This document shows positions 33,265 to 41,622 of a DNA stretch of 64,000 nt, one piece after another. Within the stretch, counting starts at the first letter, position 1. Every line of letters starts with the position of its first letter. The notes beneath the pieces were generated by a model. That model was not told the origin of the DNA. It worked only from the letters and a program-made list of their open reading frames with translations, and made no database searches. The position numbers and the translations under genes are program-made. Origin of the DNA: Acinetobacter tandoii DSM 14970 = CIP 107469 (GTDB lineage: Bacteria > Pseudomonadota > Gammaproteobacteria > Pseudomonadales > Moraxellaceae); assembly GCF_000400735.1 (NCBI RefSeq), contig NZ_KE007368.1:1-64000 (forward strand), read 5' to 3'.

Positions 33265-34083
33265 TTATGTCGTTTTGAACTGCAGGTCGCCCTGGTCATC
33301 TACGACTTGTGATCCATTTGCATTGAGCAATGGTTCAGTTTGTTCTGATGTTTGCTGTGGAAACTTTTTCAACAATGCTTCCACTGTTTTTAAATCCTGT
33401 TTACCGCCACATTTGTCATCCAATTCAATGGCACGACTTAAATAGCCTTGTGCAGATTTAGCACTTTCCAAATCTTGCTCTGATGGCTGGTCAGTGCTTT
33501 GAATGAGCTTGATATTGGCTTTACCGAGTGCAACAAAAAGTTTGGCTTTAACCTGATCTGGCATGTCCAAAACTTTTGGATCGATGTCTGGATCTTCTTC
33601 ATCACTTGGAATAACCAGTGATTCAAGTTGCTGAAGAACTGCAATATCCACTGCAGCATTGGTTTTAAGCGCTTTTAAAAAGGCATTGGCAATTTCTTCG
33701 GTGACTAAAACAGCCGTTTTACGCTCAAAACGATCTGGCATAATCATGTTATGACGCAGTGCAAACTCAGCCATTTCTAGGGCTTTTGCATAATTTTCTG
33801 TATCAATGCACCACACCAATAGCGTCATAAAAACTTCATCTTGGACACCTGTATTGGCTTCCATGATTCCATCTGCATACGGAATATAAGTTGGCACCAA
33901 GCTTTGTTTGAGCTTAATTTTTGCTTCAGTGGATTGAATTTGGCGCAGTCGGTGACGGTCTTGGTTGAGCTGCATCAATTGCATTTCATAAGCCGTTTGC
34001 GACTGCATGGTGCCGTACTCAGCAGCCGAAACGGCTGCTGCTTTAGCACTATGTTTGAGGAAATGTTGTCGTGCTAAGTTCAT
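33265..34083 (-). CDS. M: Terminase small subunit gpM
   Basis: 272 aa versus 247 in P2. LARQHFLKHSAKAAA ... LMQLNQDRHRLRQIQS and VWCIDTENYAKALEMAEFALRHNM are family hallmarks. It recognises cos DNA and works with gpP. Follows N after six bases. Confidence 0.92.
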   Translation of the reverse strand: MNLARQHFLKHSAKAAAVSAAEYGTMQSQTAYEMQLMQLNQDRHRLRQIQSTEAKIKLKQSLVPTYIPYADGIMEANTGVQDEVFMTLLVWCIDTENYAKALEMAEFALRHNMIMPDRFERKTAVLVTEEIANAFLKALKTNAAVDIAVLQQLESLVIPSDEEDPDIDPKVLDMPDQVKAKLFVALGKANIKLIQSTDQPSEQDLESAKSAQGYLSRAIELDDKCGGKQDLKTVEALLKKFPQQTSEQTEPLLNANGSQVVDDQGDLQFKTT

Positions 34084-34089
34084 TCAACA

Positions 34090-35100
34090 TTACCCCGCTT
34101 GGATTTCAATTTTTTCTGCCATCGCAGCTAAACCAAGATCTTCGATGTAATAGTCTTCATTCGATGATTCATAGTTTTCGATTTGATCGCGTTTAGGGTT
34201 ATCGATGACCGTACGACGACGAGATCCTTCCTGCACATAAATCGATAAGTTATCGAAAGTGGTGACCAAAATGGCATCTTCTGGGAAGTATGGCACTGCA
34301 TAAACAGGTAAATTGCCCATACGCTTTTGACTGATAATGATGTCTGCAGCCAACTTCTCCGAATTCGGTTGATCCTGGTTCACCAACGGGAAATATTTGT
34401 CTGCTACAGTTTTTCGGTTGCACAGCACCACAAGGTCTGGATTGTCCTGATGAACTTCATCGATCATTTCATCGACTAAGGTCATCACCAAAGCATCTAC
34501 ATTTTTATAATCACCTGTTTTTCCGATGATAATTTTCCCAGTGGTTGCACCTGAAGAAAGGACACGTGCTTGATTTTCTTCACGCATTTTTTGTAACCAA
34601 CCTTTGTTTACATCCTGCAATTTTGGATTAGCAACAATGTCGGTTGTAGTCGCAATTGACGTACCATTGAAACCAATCATGATACGGTCAAGGGCTTGGC
34701 GTTTATGGATTTGACCGCTAAAACGAGCATAGAAATCTTTAAACTTCGCCCATTGATCCAGTTTTTGATATTTGATAGCTGTATCAAAGTCCGTTTTACG
34801 GCACATATAGAAACGCTCATCCATACCTGACGGATCTTTTGCTTGACGATCCGTATTATCCGTATTGGTACGTGAAGCAATCGGTCGAGAAATGCCAAGT
34901 CCTACGGCTGAACCTGATTGTTCTTCCACCAAAAAGACATTAATTTTCTTTAAGAATGCCGATGACAACTGGATTTTATCTTCCAGCTTTTGCTGAACAG
35001 TTGGGGCAACTGTAAACTTTTGAGAGACTTTTTCTACACCGTTTAGTTTTGCCAATTCCTTCATGGCAGCACTGAATTTAAAACGTGTTTCTGTACGCAT
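34090..35100 (-). CDS. N: Major capsid protein gpN
   Basis: 336 aa versus 357 in P2. KKINVFLVEEQSGSAVGLGI and RTNTDNTDRQAKDPSG are highly typical; HK97 fold expected. Preceded by the scaffold gene after 31 bases. Confidence 0.95.
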   Translation of the reverse strand: MRTETRFKFSAAMKELAKLNGVEKVSQKFTVAPTVQQKLEDKIQLSSAFLKKINVFLVEEQSGSAVGLGISRPIASRTNTDNTDRQAKDPSGMDERFYMCRKTDFDTAIKYQKLDQWAKFKDFYARFSGQIHKRQALDRIMIGFNGTSIATTTDIVANPKLQDVNKGWLQKMREENQARVLSSGATTGKIIIGKTGDYKNVDALVMTLVDEMIDEVHQDNPDLVVLCNRKTVADKYFPLVNQDQPNSEKLAADIIISQKRMGNLPVYAVPYFPEDAILVTTFDNLSIYVQEGSRRRTVIDNPKRDQIENYESSNEDYYIEDLGLAAMAEKIEIQAG

Positions 35101-35131
35101 AAGATTTACTCTTTATAATTTTAATGAAGGG

Positions 35132-35980
35132 TTAACATTCAACTTTTTCGGAGAATGTGTTGTTACCTGATTTAGGACGAGGTTCTTGTTCAGGTTCACC
35201 TTCCAGTTTGGTTTTCAAGTCATTGAAATCTTTTTGCAGCTGCTCATGCGCTGTGTTCAATGTATTGAAATTGCCTTCAAGTTTTGAAACAGCTTGACCT
35301 TGATCTGCTGTCTCTTGTGCAATTTCAAGAATGGCTTGTTCCTGTTCTGAGAAAGACTCCGCAGGCTTTTTCTCTACTTTTTCTTTTTTGCTAAATTTTT
35401 CTTTTACTTTTTGGATTAAGCCTGCGGAATAGGATTGCTGCTCTTTGACCTCTTCAAATTCGAGAGAGACTTCTTGAGAAGCAGTAAAGAGATTTTCAGG
35501 GCGCTGTTTTTTATCAGTAAATGGATTTACTTTGGCACCCGCTGCAAACTGCAACATTTCTGTTCCCAGTGATGCAGGACTGTCTGTTGCAGCAAGGCCG
35601 ACTAAATACGCTTTACCTTTATTGGCAAAATTTGGATCAACTTCAATCGATGTATAAACTTTTTGTTTTTTCTGATTGAGTGCAATTAAGCTTTCCGTAG
35701 GTTCAATCTGAGCAAACAGCGCATCTTTTTCTTCACCATCGATGGTGACTTTTTCAGTTTTGAGTGCCAATACATCGCCATAAGCACCAAATACGCTATC
35801 GGGAAAAGGACTACGGATATGCTCAACATTGATACGCGCACCATAGGTGTTTGGATCATAGTTTTCAGCCATTTGGATAATCCAATCTGCCTGAATTTCT
35901 CGACCATCCGTAGTGTCCCCTGCTACAGCAATACAGAACCACTTGGATTTATATTTTTTATCTTCTTTGCCCATTTGCAA
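35132..35980 (-). CDS. O: Capsid scaffolding protease gpO
   Basis: 282 aa versus 284 in P2. N-terminal protease part (SKWFCIAVAGDTTDGREIQ, YGARINVEHIRS with His, LAATDSPASLGTE with Ser) and a C-terminal coiled-coil scaffold (about 205-262). It organises and then matures the head. First gene of the leftward O operon, opposite to P. Confidence 0.94.
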   Translation of the reverse strand: MQMGKEDKKYKSKWFCIAVAGDTTDGREIQADWIIQMAENYDPNTYGARINVEHIRSPFPDSVFGAYGDVLALKTEKVTIDGEEKDALFAQIEPTESLIALNQKKQKVYTSIEVDPNFANKGKAYLVGLAATDSPASLGTEMLQFAAGAKVNPFTDKKQRPENLFTASQEVSLEFEEVKEQQSYSAGLIQKVKEKFSKKEKVEKKPAESFSEQEQAILEIAQETADQGQAVSKLEGNFNTLNTAHEQLQKDFNDLKTKLEGEPEQEPRPKSGNNTFSEKVEC

Positions 35981-36072
35981 ACCTATTCAGTAAATTGATT
36001 GTCGGATAAAAATCACGTTTTCGAATAGGTGCAGAATGGGCAATGTCACATGCCGTCTGCAATCCGAATTCC

Positions 36073-36113
36073 TTGTATATAACTCACATACAAATTAATC
36101 AGACTGCTAAAAA
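36073..36113 (+). promoter_or_regulatory. Late promoter motif, P operon (possibly bidirectional with O)
   Basis: TTGTAT-N9-ATACAA at 36073-36093, TG at 36105-36106 and TAAAAA at 36108-36113 upstream of gpP. In the opposite direction a TG also falls 12-13 bases after the palindrome (36062-36061 region), toward gpO, though its -10 is poor. Confidence 0.6.
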
Positions 36114-36161
36114 GACACGGTACTGCCAATGTTTGCACATTAAAGCAAACAGCCCTTGGCA

Positions 36162-37931
36162 ATGAATGATCTATCTCCAATCGCAAATTTACATCTGATA
36201 ATGGACAACAAACTTAAAGCTAAATTTCTATATTGGCTTGGGTGGAAAATTGTCGATATTGCAGAAGTACTGAATGAAAATGAGCGAACGGTTCAGGCAT
36301 GGAAAACACGTGAAGATTGGGAAAAAGAGAAACCCGAAAATCGTGTTGAAAATGCTTTAACTGTTCGCTTAATGGTGCTCATTCTTAAAAATAAAAAGAC
36401 ATCGGGTGACATTAAAGAAATTGATATGTTGATGCGGGCGTATAAGGAATTTGCCCGTATTGAAAAGTATCGCAATGATGGTACCGAAGCGGATTTGAAC
36501 CCTGAGATCCGTAAGCGCAATTCTGCACCACGCAAAAAAGTCCCGAATCATTTTACCGAAGAACAAATCGAAGAACTGGTACTGGCATTTGAAGAAAACC
36601 TATTTGAATACCAATGGAACTGGTATCGGGCAATGGATCAACGTTCCCGTGCAATTCTAAAAAGTCGACAAATTGGTGCAACCTATTATTTTGCCCGTGA
36701 AGCCTTAATTGATGCTTTGAAAACTGGTCGAAATCAGATTTTCTTGTCGGCTTCTAAAGCGCAAGCCCATATTTTTAAACATTACATTAAAGCCTTTGCA
36801 GCCGATGTTTGTGGGGTTGAACTGACGGGAGATCCGATTGTTTTATCCAATGGTGCAGAGCTGCTGTTTTTGGGTACGAATTACCGAACTGCACAAGGTC
36901 ACCACGGTAATTTTTACTTTGACGAATTTTTCTGGACACATGGTTTTAATGAGTTGGAAAAAGTTGCCTCGGCAATGGCGCTACATAAGAAATGGCGCAA
37001 AACCTATTTTTCTACACCTTCAACCATTACCCATGAAGCCCATTCTTTTTGGACTGGGGAGCGTTTCAATAAAGGACGTCCAAAAAATAAACAAGTCAGG
37101 ATTGATGTTTCTCATGATGCACTAAAAAAAGGGCGTCTATGCGAGGACAAAATTTGGCGACAAATTGTCACGATTTTGGATGCAGAGGAAGGCGGTTGCG
37201 ACTTATTCAACATTGAGGATCTGAGGTTTGAATATTCAGCCGATGATTTTCAAAACTTGTTGATGTGTGAGTTTGTCGATGATGGCCAGTCGATGTTCCC
37301 ACTTAATATGCTACAGCATTGCATGGTGGACAGTTTAGAAAATTGGGATGATTTCAAAGTTTGGCACTCGCGCCCATTTGCCAATAAACCTGTGTGGGTA
37401 GGCTATGACCCTGCTTTGACTGGTGACAATGCAGGCTTGGTTGTGGTTGCTCCCCCTGCTGTAGCAGGTGGTAAATTCCGAGTTCTGGAACGTCATCAAT
37501 TTAAGGGCGATGACTTTGCACAACAAGCTGAACATATTCGCAGTATCACTTTACGTTACAACGTCACTTACATCGGTATTGATACTACGGGCATGGGCGT
37601 AGGTGTCGCTGAACTGGTTCGTCAATTCTTCCCTGCTGTACATGCCTTTAAGTATTCACCCGAAGTTAAATCTCAATTGGTTTATAAGACTTTAGATGTC
37701 GTTCGCAATGGACGACTTGAATATGACGCAGGTGATAAAGATTTAACGCAGTCGCTTATGAGCATCAAAAAAACGATGACTGCCAGTCAGAAGCAAATCA
37801 CCTTTACTGCAGGGCGTTCAGAAGAAACTGGGCATGCGGATCTGGCTTGGGCACTTATGCATGCCATTTATAACGAACCATTGGCAGGGATTACCGAAAC
37901 AAATACATCTATGGTGGAGATTTATTCATGA
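36162..37931 (+). CDS. P: Terminase large subunit (ATPase) gpP
   Basis: 589 aa from ATG 36162 (P2 gpP is 590 aa); an upstream in-frame TTG at 36156 is less likely. An N-terminal helix-turn-helix (WKIVDIAEVLNENERTVQAW), the ATPase (KSRQIGATYYFAREA as Walker A-like, FDEFFW as Walker B) and a nuclease domain (GYDPALTGDNAG with its Asp, IGIDTTGMG) are visible. It packages DNA into heads. Divergent from gpO. Confidence 0.94.
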   Translation: MNDLSPIANLHLIMDNKLKAKFLYWLGWKIVDIAEVLNENERTVQAWKTREDWEKEKPENRVENALTVRLMVLILKNKKTSGDIKEIDMLMRAYKEFARIEKYRNDGTEADLNPEIRKRNSAPRKKVPNHFTEEQIEELVLAFEENLFEYQWNWYRAMDQRSRAILKSRQIGATYYFAREALIDALKTGRNQIFLSASKAQAHIFKHYIKAFAADVCGVELTGDPIVLSNGAELLFLGTNYRTAQGHHGNFYFDEFFWTHGFNELEKVASAMALHKKWRKTYFSTPSTITHEAHSFWTGERFNKGRPKNKQVRIDVSHDALKKGRLCEDKIWRQIVTILDAEEGGCDLFNIEDLRFEYSADDFQNLLMCEFVDDGQSMFPLNMLQHCMVDSLENWDDFKVWHSRPFANKPVWVGYDPALTGDNAGLVVVAPPAVAGGKFRVLERHQFKGDDFAQQAEHIRSITLRYNVTYIGIDTTGMGVGVAELVRQFFPAVHAFKYSPEVKSQLVYKTLDVVRNGRLEYDAGDKDLTQSLMSIKKTMTASQKQITFTAGRSEETGHADLAWALMHAIYNEPLAGITETNTSMVEIYS

Positions 37932-38989
37932 ATCTATTTTCAAACGCAAAAAGTTTGATGAACTCAGCTTTAAGCTATTTACCGCAACCTGTACAACAAG
38001 CGATTCCTCAAAAGGCAGAAGCCTTTTCCTTTGGTGATGCTGTTCCTGTTCTAGATGGACATGATTTATCTAATTATATGGAATGTTGGTTCAATGGTCG
38101 GTGGTATGAACCTCAAGTGAGCCTTGAAGGTCTATCCAAAAGTTTTAAAGCCACGCCTTATTTGAGCAGTGGCATTATTTTCAAACGTAATTTCTTGGCG
38201 AATTTATTTGTTCCTCATCCCAAAATGAGCCGAAAGGCTTTTGAACAAATAGGTCTCGACTTTATCTGGTGCGGAAATACTTATGTTGAAGATGTTCAAT
38301 CACGGTTAAGAAATACGATTGAATATAAGCCTGCTTTGGCTAAATACACTCGCGCAGGCGATTTCTCTGGACAATATTTTTATTTGAACAATAGCCACAA
38401 AGGTTATGAGGAATATGAGTTCCCACAAGATCGCATTTGCCATATTCGTGAAACGGATATCGATCAGGAAATCTATGGAACGCCTGAATATATTTCTGCA
38501 CTTCAAAGCGCATGGTTGAATGAATCGGCTACGCTCTTTCGTCGCAAGTATTATAACAATGGATCTCATGCAGGATTTATCTTGTATGTAAATGACCCTG
38601 CTTCCGATCCGAATGACATTACCGCATTACGAACTGCCTTAAAAGAAAGTAAAGGACCAGGAAACTTTAGAAATTTATTTTATTACAGTCCGAATGGGAA
38701 AAAAGACGGGATTCAAGTCATCCCTACTTCTGAGATTGCAGCAAAGGATGACTTCACCAATATTAAGTCCATAACGCGAGATGACACTTTGGCTGCTCTG
38801 CGTATTCCACCGCAATTGATGGGTATCGTACCCAGTAATGCAGGTGGCTTTGGCGACATCAAATCGGCAACTGAGGTTTTCTATCACAACGAGATTATTC
38901 CTTTACAATCCCGTTTGCTTCAATTTAATGAATGGGCTGGCGATGAAATTATTAAGTTCAATAAATATGAACTCATTCAACCAAAATAA
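37928..38989 (+). CDS. Q: Portal protein gpQ
   Basis: 353 aa versus 344 in P2. LEGLSKSFKATPYLSSGIIFKR and GNTYVEDVQSRL are typical portal sequences. Overlaps gpP by four bases (ATGA) and is followed by a terminator at 39009-39034. Confidence 0.95.
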   Translation: MNLFSNAKSLMNSALSYLPQPVQQAIPQKAEAFSFGDAVPVLDGHDLSNYMECWFNGRWYEPQVSLEGLSKSFKATPYLSSGIIFKRNFLANLFVPHPKMSRKAFEQIGLDFIWCGNTYVEDVQSRLRNTIEYKPALAKYTRAGDFSGQYFYLNNSHKGYEEYEFPQDRICHIRETDIDQEIYGTPEYISALQSAWLNESATLFRRKYYNNGSHAGFILYVNDPASDPNDITALRTALKESKGPGNFRNLFYYSPNGKKDGIQVIPTSEIAAKDDFTNIKSITRDDTLAALRIPPQLMGIVPSNAGGFGDIKSATEVFYHNEIIPLQSRLLQFNEWAGDEIIKFNKYELIQPK

Positions 38990-39008
38990 TCATAAAACAT
39001 AAGCCATA

Positions 39009-39034
39009 AAAAAAAGCCCTAAGGGCTTTTTTTT
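39009..39034. terminator. Terminator after gpQ
   Basis: AGCCC-TAA-GGGCT stem with As before and eight Ts after, so it works on both strands; it overlaps the 3' end of the small minus-strand gene at 39033-39209. Confidence 0.85.
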
Positions 39035-39209
39035 ATGGGGTTAAAAACTTTAAGAGTTTTACTAATTCCTCATTTACATGATTGATCACGATTTCACCTA
39101 AAGCATTTTCACAATCTGTATAAGATAATTTATCGAGTTCCTCATGTAACATTAACAATTTACTTTTTGCACGTTCAATATTCATTTCAACAACACCCAT
39201 ATCTTTCAT
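39033..39209 (-). CDS. Small hypothetical phage protein
   Basis: 58 aa (MKDMGVVEMNIERAKSKLLM at the N-terminus, LVKLLKFLTP at the end). Helical and acidic-basic mixed, no family. Weak ribosome site (AGGT). Its stop lies at the edge of the gpQ terminator, which would also end this transcript. Confidence 0.45.
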   Translation of the reverse strand: MKDMGVVEMNIERAKSKLLMLHEELDKLSYTDCENALGEIVINHVNEELVKLLKFLTP

Positions 39210-39288
39210 AAAATACCTATAAAACAGTTATTTAAATCATCTTTATGACAAGGATTTTCGCTCCATTCCAACTGTATTGCAAGCAAAA

Positions 39289-39344
39289 AATAAGACATTT
39301 TTGTCTTATTTTATATTGATAGTAAGACAAATTTGTCTTATAAT
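39289..39344 (+). promoter_or_regulatory. hicAB promoter with two palindromic operators
   Basis: TTGATA (39316-39321) and TATAAT (39339-39344) are 17 bases apart, an excellent sigma-70 promoter. Two palindromes bracket it: AATAAGACA / TGTCTTATT (39289-39310) and the perfect TAAGACAAATTTGTCTTA (39323-39340) that fills the spacer. These are likely operators for HicB. Confidence 0.82.
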
Positions 39345-39372
39345 AAGTTATTGTTTAAACAAGGTGAAGCTT

Positions 39373-39552
39373 ATGAGCTACAACGAATTTAAACGATGGC
39401 TTCTAGCACAAGGTGTTGTTATTTTGCGGAAGGGAAAAGGATCACACATGATTATTGAGTTAAACGGTAAGAAAAGTGTTTTCCCCAACCACGGAAAAAA
39501 AGAGATACCAGAAGGCACTCGTTTAAAGATCAAAAAGGATTTGGGGCTTTAG
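39373..39552 (+). CDS. hicA: HicA mRNA interferase toxin
   Basis: 59 aa from ATG 39373, with AGGTG upstream; the longer in-frame reading from 39277 lies across the promoter and is rejected. SYNEFKRWLLAQGV and KGKGSHMIIELNGK are HicA hallmarks, with the catalytic His in GSH; FPNHGKKEIPEGT completes the dsRBD-like fold. It cleaves mRNA when free of HicB. Confidence 0.92.
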   Translation: MSYNEFKRWLLAQGVVILRKGKGSHMIIELNGKKSVFPNHGKKEIPEGTRLKIKKDLGL

Positions 39553-39612
39553 CCTCAAATCCTACGTAGCTTTTAAGTTTAAGCTCGAACCGTTAGTCGA
39601 GGTAATTATAAA

Positions 39613-40026
39613 ATGAAATATGCAGTCCAAATTGTTCAAGAAGGCGATGCCTTTCTTGTAAGTGCTCGTGATCTGCCTGAGTTGAATAGTGTTGGATATT
39701 CATTAGAAGAGGCTTTATCTGAAGCCTTGGATGGTATCGAGACAGTATTTATGTTGTATATGGATGATCGCAAGGCAATTCCTTTGCCATCTGATCAGGA
39801 AGATGGTGAGTATCTCGTCCACGTTCCTGTTTTGGTTGCTTCAAAAATCTATCTATACAATGAAATGTTAGATCAAAAAGTTACTAAGGCAGAACTCGCT
39901 AGACGCTTAGGTGGTATCCAGAAAAATGCAGATAGATTGTTATCATTAAAACATGGTACCAAAATTGAAGCAGTTGAAGATGCATTCAAAGCACTAGGCA
40001 AAGAGTTGAAGATTCAAATCGCCTAA
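39613..40026 (+). CDS. hicB: HicB antitoxin with helix-turn-helix
   Basis: 137 aa. The N-terminal RNase H-like part (AFLVSARDLPELNSVGYSLEE) binds HicA; the C-terminal KAELARRLGGIQKNADRLL segment is a helix-turn-helix that should bind the promoter palindromes. Follows hicA after 60 bases in one transcript ended at 40038-40066. Confidence 0.92.
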   Translation: MKYAVQIVQEGDAFLVSARDLPELNSVGYSLEEALSEALDGIETVFMLYMDDRKAIPLPSDQEDGEYLVHVPVLVASKIYLYNEMLDQKVTKAELARRLGGIQKNADRLLSLKHGTKIEAVEDAFKALGKELKIQIA

Positions 40027-40037
40027 TACCTTCCAAA

Positions 40038-40066
40038 TAAAAAAGCCTGCACATGCAGGCTTTTTT
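40038..40066 (+). terminator. hicAB terminator
   Basis: AGCCTGC-ACAT-GCAGGCT stem followed by T6, with As before it. Confidence 0.88.
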
Positions 40067-40091
40067 ATTGCCCTTAGAAAATTACCCACAA

Positions 40092-40304
40092 ATGAGAGTC
40101 ATTCCCACCTACCACACCCCCACCCAGAGCCGCGCAGTTGCCCCACCCCACCTACGCTCTCTAAATGTGGCTGTTTTACTGCAAAGGCAGGATAAAGCGA
40201 ATCTGCGCGAAATGAGCGCTATTACACGTGATGTTCAAAGGAAAGGAATAAAACTTAATACTTCATTCTACTGCAAAATACTATTTTCCACATTCTTCGG
40301 ATAA
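40092..40304 (+). CDS. Uncertain small reading frame of unusual composition
   Basis: 70 aa if begun at ATG 40092; a start at 40053 lies in the hicAB terminator. Pro-, Arg- and Gln-rich (TPTQSRAVAPPHLRSLNVAV). The DNA around 40110-40215 is clearly more GC-rich than its surroundings. It may be a real small phage gene or the relic of one; the last part overlaps a better supported gene on the other strand. Confidence 0.35.
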   Translation: MRVIPTYHTPTQSRAVAPPHLRSLNVAVLLQRQDKANLREMSAITRDVQRKGIKLNTSFYCKILFSTFFG

Positions 40305-40445
40305 ACGTCTTATAGCATCATCAACAGACCTTTTAACAGAAGGGTTTTTATATGATTCTGTGACCACAATCTGACTTAAAGCCAACAATTGCTCTGCACG
40401 TGCTTGTTCAAGTTTCACTTTAAATTTCATTTCATCTTTTTTCAT
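40281..40445 (-). CDS. Small hypothetical phage protein
   Basis: 54 aa (MKKDEMKFKVKLEQARAEQL at the N-terminus). GGGGA five bases before the ATG is a strong ribosome site. One amphipathic helix, then SVDDAIRRLSEECGK. No family recognised. Size and helix pattern recall the 58-aa product at 39033-39209. Confidence 0.55.
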   Translation of the reverse strand: MKKDEMKFKVKLEQARAEQLLALSQIVVTESYKNPSVKRSVDDAIRRLSEECGK

Positions 40446-41076
40446 AAAATCCCCAAAGACATAATTTTAATTCTGCAATTGTAATAGATGTATTTGCTGA
40501 AATGACAAAAAACCAATTATTCCTCCTCTTATTCCCTTAGCACAAACTATTGACTCATCTTCGATTAAACGACCATGAATATGTTCTTTCCTAGGGATGG
40601 CTAGAACTTTGAGGTAATAAAGTAATAAAAAATCATAAGACACTGAATTTAAAAGAAATAAATCATTACTTCCCAAGGTAATTTTTTGTAATTTTCAAAG
40701 TAATATTTTATAAGTATTTGATTTTATTGATAGAGAATTTAGCTTGATCTAACTTTTTTACACAGCAATAAATTACTTAGATATTACTTCTAAATTACTT
40801 ATGAAAAACCATATAAGATATTGAAATTAATTAATTAAATTATAAATATTACTTTATTACTTAAAAATTTAGATACCCCATAACTTTTTTCTGATTATCA
40901 AAAAACTATGGTTTCGAATATTTTTCACACGGAATTAAAAAAAATTCTGGGAATAAGTTGGGGATAGAAAAGTGATCTAAAGAGATGCTTAAATGCAAGG
41001 TAATAAGAGGAAACTTACATTTAAATTTGTTAGCTTAAACGCTTAACTTTGGGAATTTCTTATTAAAATCAAGAAT
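40446..41076. other. Non-coding right end of the prophage
   Basis: About 630 bases, very AT-rich. A frame at 40467-40676 has only a TTG start and is not convincing. ATTACTT-like words occur at least five times between 40760 and 40865 and could be integrase arm or IHF regions. A 22-bp word at 40814-40835 also occurs at 13287-13308. Confidence 0.4.
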
Positions 41077-41184
41077 ATGGTCGGAGCAGTAGGATTCGAA
41101 CCTACGACCCCCTGGTCCCAAACCAGGTGCACTACCAGGCTGTGCTATGCTCCGAAATTGGGGTGAATGACGGGATTCGAACCC
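41077..41184. repeat. attR copy of the 108-bp attachment repeat
   Basis: Identical to 3001-3108. It joins phage DNA to the intact tRNA-His on its right and includes the second tRNA-Pro. Confidence 0.92.
41078..41154 (-). tRNA. tRNA-Pro(UGG), copy in attR
   Basis: 77 bases, identical to the other two copies; anticodon TGG. It is the last tRNA still connected to the operon promoter. Depending on the crossover point, part or all of it comes from the phage. Confidence 0.95.
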
Positions 41185-41235
41185 GCGACAACTGGAATCA
41201 CAATCCAGGGCTCTACCAACTGAGCTACATCCACC
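41159..41235 (-). tRNA. tRNA-His(GUG)
   Basis: GTGGATG acceptor with the extra 5' G at 41235 typical of tRNA-His, anticodon GTG within CTGGATTGTGATTCCAG, encoded CCA. Its 3' 26 bases are in the att repeat; the gene remains complete. Confidence 0.95.
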
Positions 41236-41269
41236 ACTATATATAGTCCTACAATATCAAGCTACCAAA

Positions 41270-41346
41270 TGGCGCGCCTGACAGGATTCGAACCTGTGAC
41301 CATCCGCTTAGAAGGCGGATGCTCTATCCAACTGAGCTACAGGCGC
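41270..41346 (-). tRNA. tRNA-Arg(UCU)
   Basis: GCGCCTG acceptor, anticodon loop CTTCTAA giving TCT, encoded CCA. Part of the Pro-Arg-His-Pro operon. Confidence 0.95.
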
Positions 41347-41391
41347 ATGACCGATGATACTAATATCATATGATACTTTGCCTTGAAGAAT

Positions 41392-41468
41392 TGGTCGGAG
41401 CAGTAGGATTCGAACCTACGACCCCCTGGTCCCAAACCAGGTGCACTACCAGGCTGTGCTATGCTCCG
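41392..41468 (-). tRNA. tRNA-Pro(UGG), operon-proximal copy
   Basis: 77 bases, identical to the att copies. First tRNA after the operon promoter. Confidence 0.95.
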
Positions 41469-41484
41469 ATTCATCTCAGCTTTT

Positions 41485-41544
41485 ACCGTATCGCACATCG
41501 TGCGGTACGGTGTGCATTCTAGGCGCGACGCCCAAGAACGTCAA
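41485..41544 (-). promoter_or_regulatory. tRNA operon promoter and leader hairpin
   Basis: Minus strand TTGACG (41544-41539), 17-base spacer, TAGAAT (41521-41516), then a GC-rich discriminator as in stringently controlled stable RNA promoters. The first transcribed bases form a strong hairpin (ACCGTA-CGCAC ... GTGCG-TACGGT, 41485-41511), probably a processing signal. Confidence 0.82.
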
Positions 41545-41622
41545 CACCTATATTTAAAAAAAGTTAAAAAAATGCGTCAAACGTATAAATATCAAGCATT
41601 TCTGATATTTTTTAAACAATTT

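Larger units (their letters stand above)
3001..41184. mobile_element. P2-like prophage integrated in a tRNA operon
   Basis: A 38.2-kb segment bounded by a perfect 108-bp direct repeat. The integrase gene lies next to the left end. A full set of P2-family head, tail, lysis and late-control genes is present in P2 order, with P2-like lengths (sheath 390 aa, tube 171 aa, terminase 589 aa, portal 353 aa). Every structural gene is open with no obvious frameshift other than the programmed E/E' one, so the prophage looks intact. The early region, immunity region and cargo are not P2-like. Confidence 0.95.

Noticed and set aside
39289..39340. Short repeats that might suggest a CRISPR array
   Set aside because: Only two palindromes of unequal sequence around a promoter; no spacer-repeat pattern. 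No CRISPR or insertion sequence seen anywhere in the window.
40467..40676. 69-aa minus-strand frame near attR
   Set aside because: Only a TTG start, no ribosome site, AT-rich composition like the surrounding non-coding DNA.
41392..41468. Third tRNA-Pro as an alternative attachment site
   Set aside because: It is identical within the tRNA only; the spacer and tRNA-His part that complete the 108-bp repeat are missing, so it is the native operon copy.
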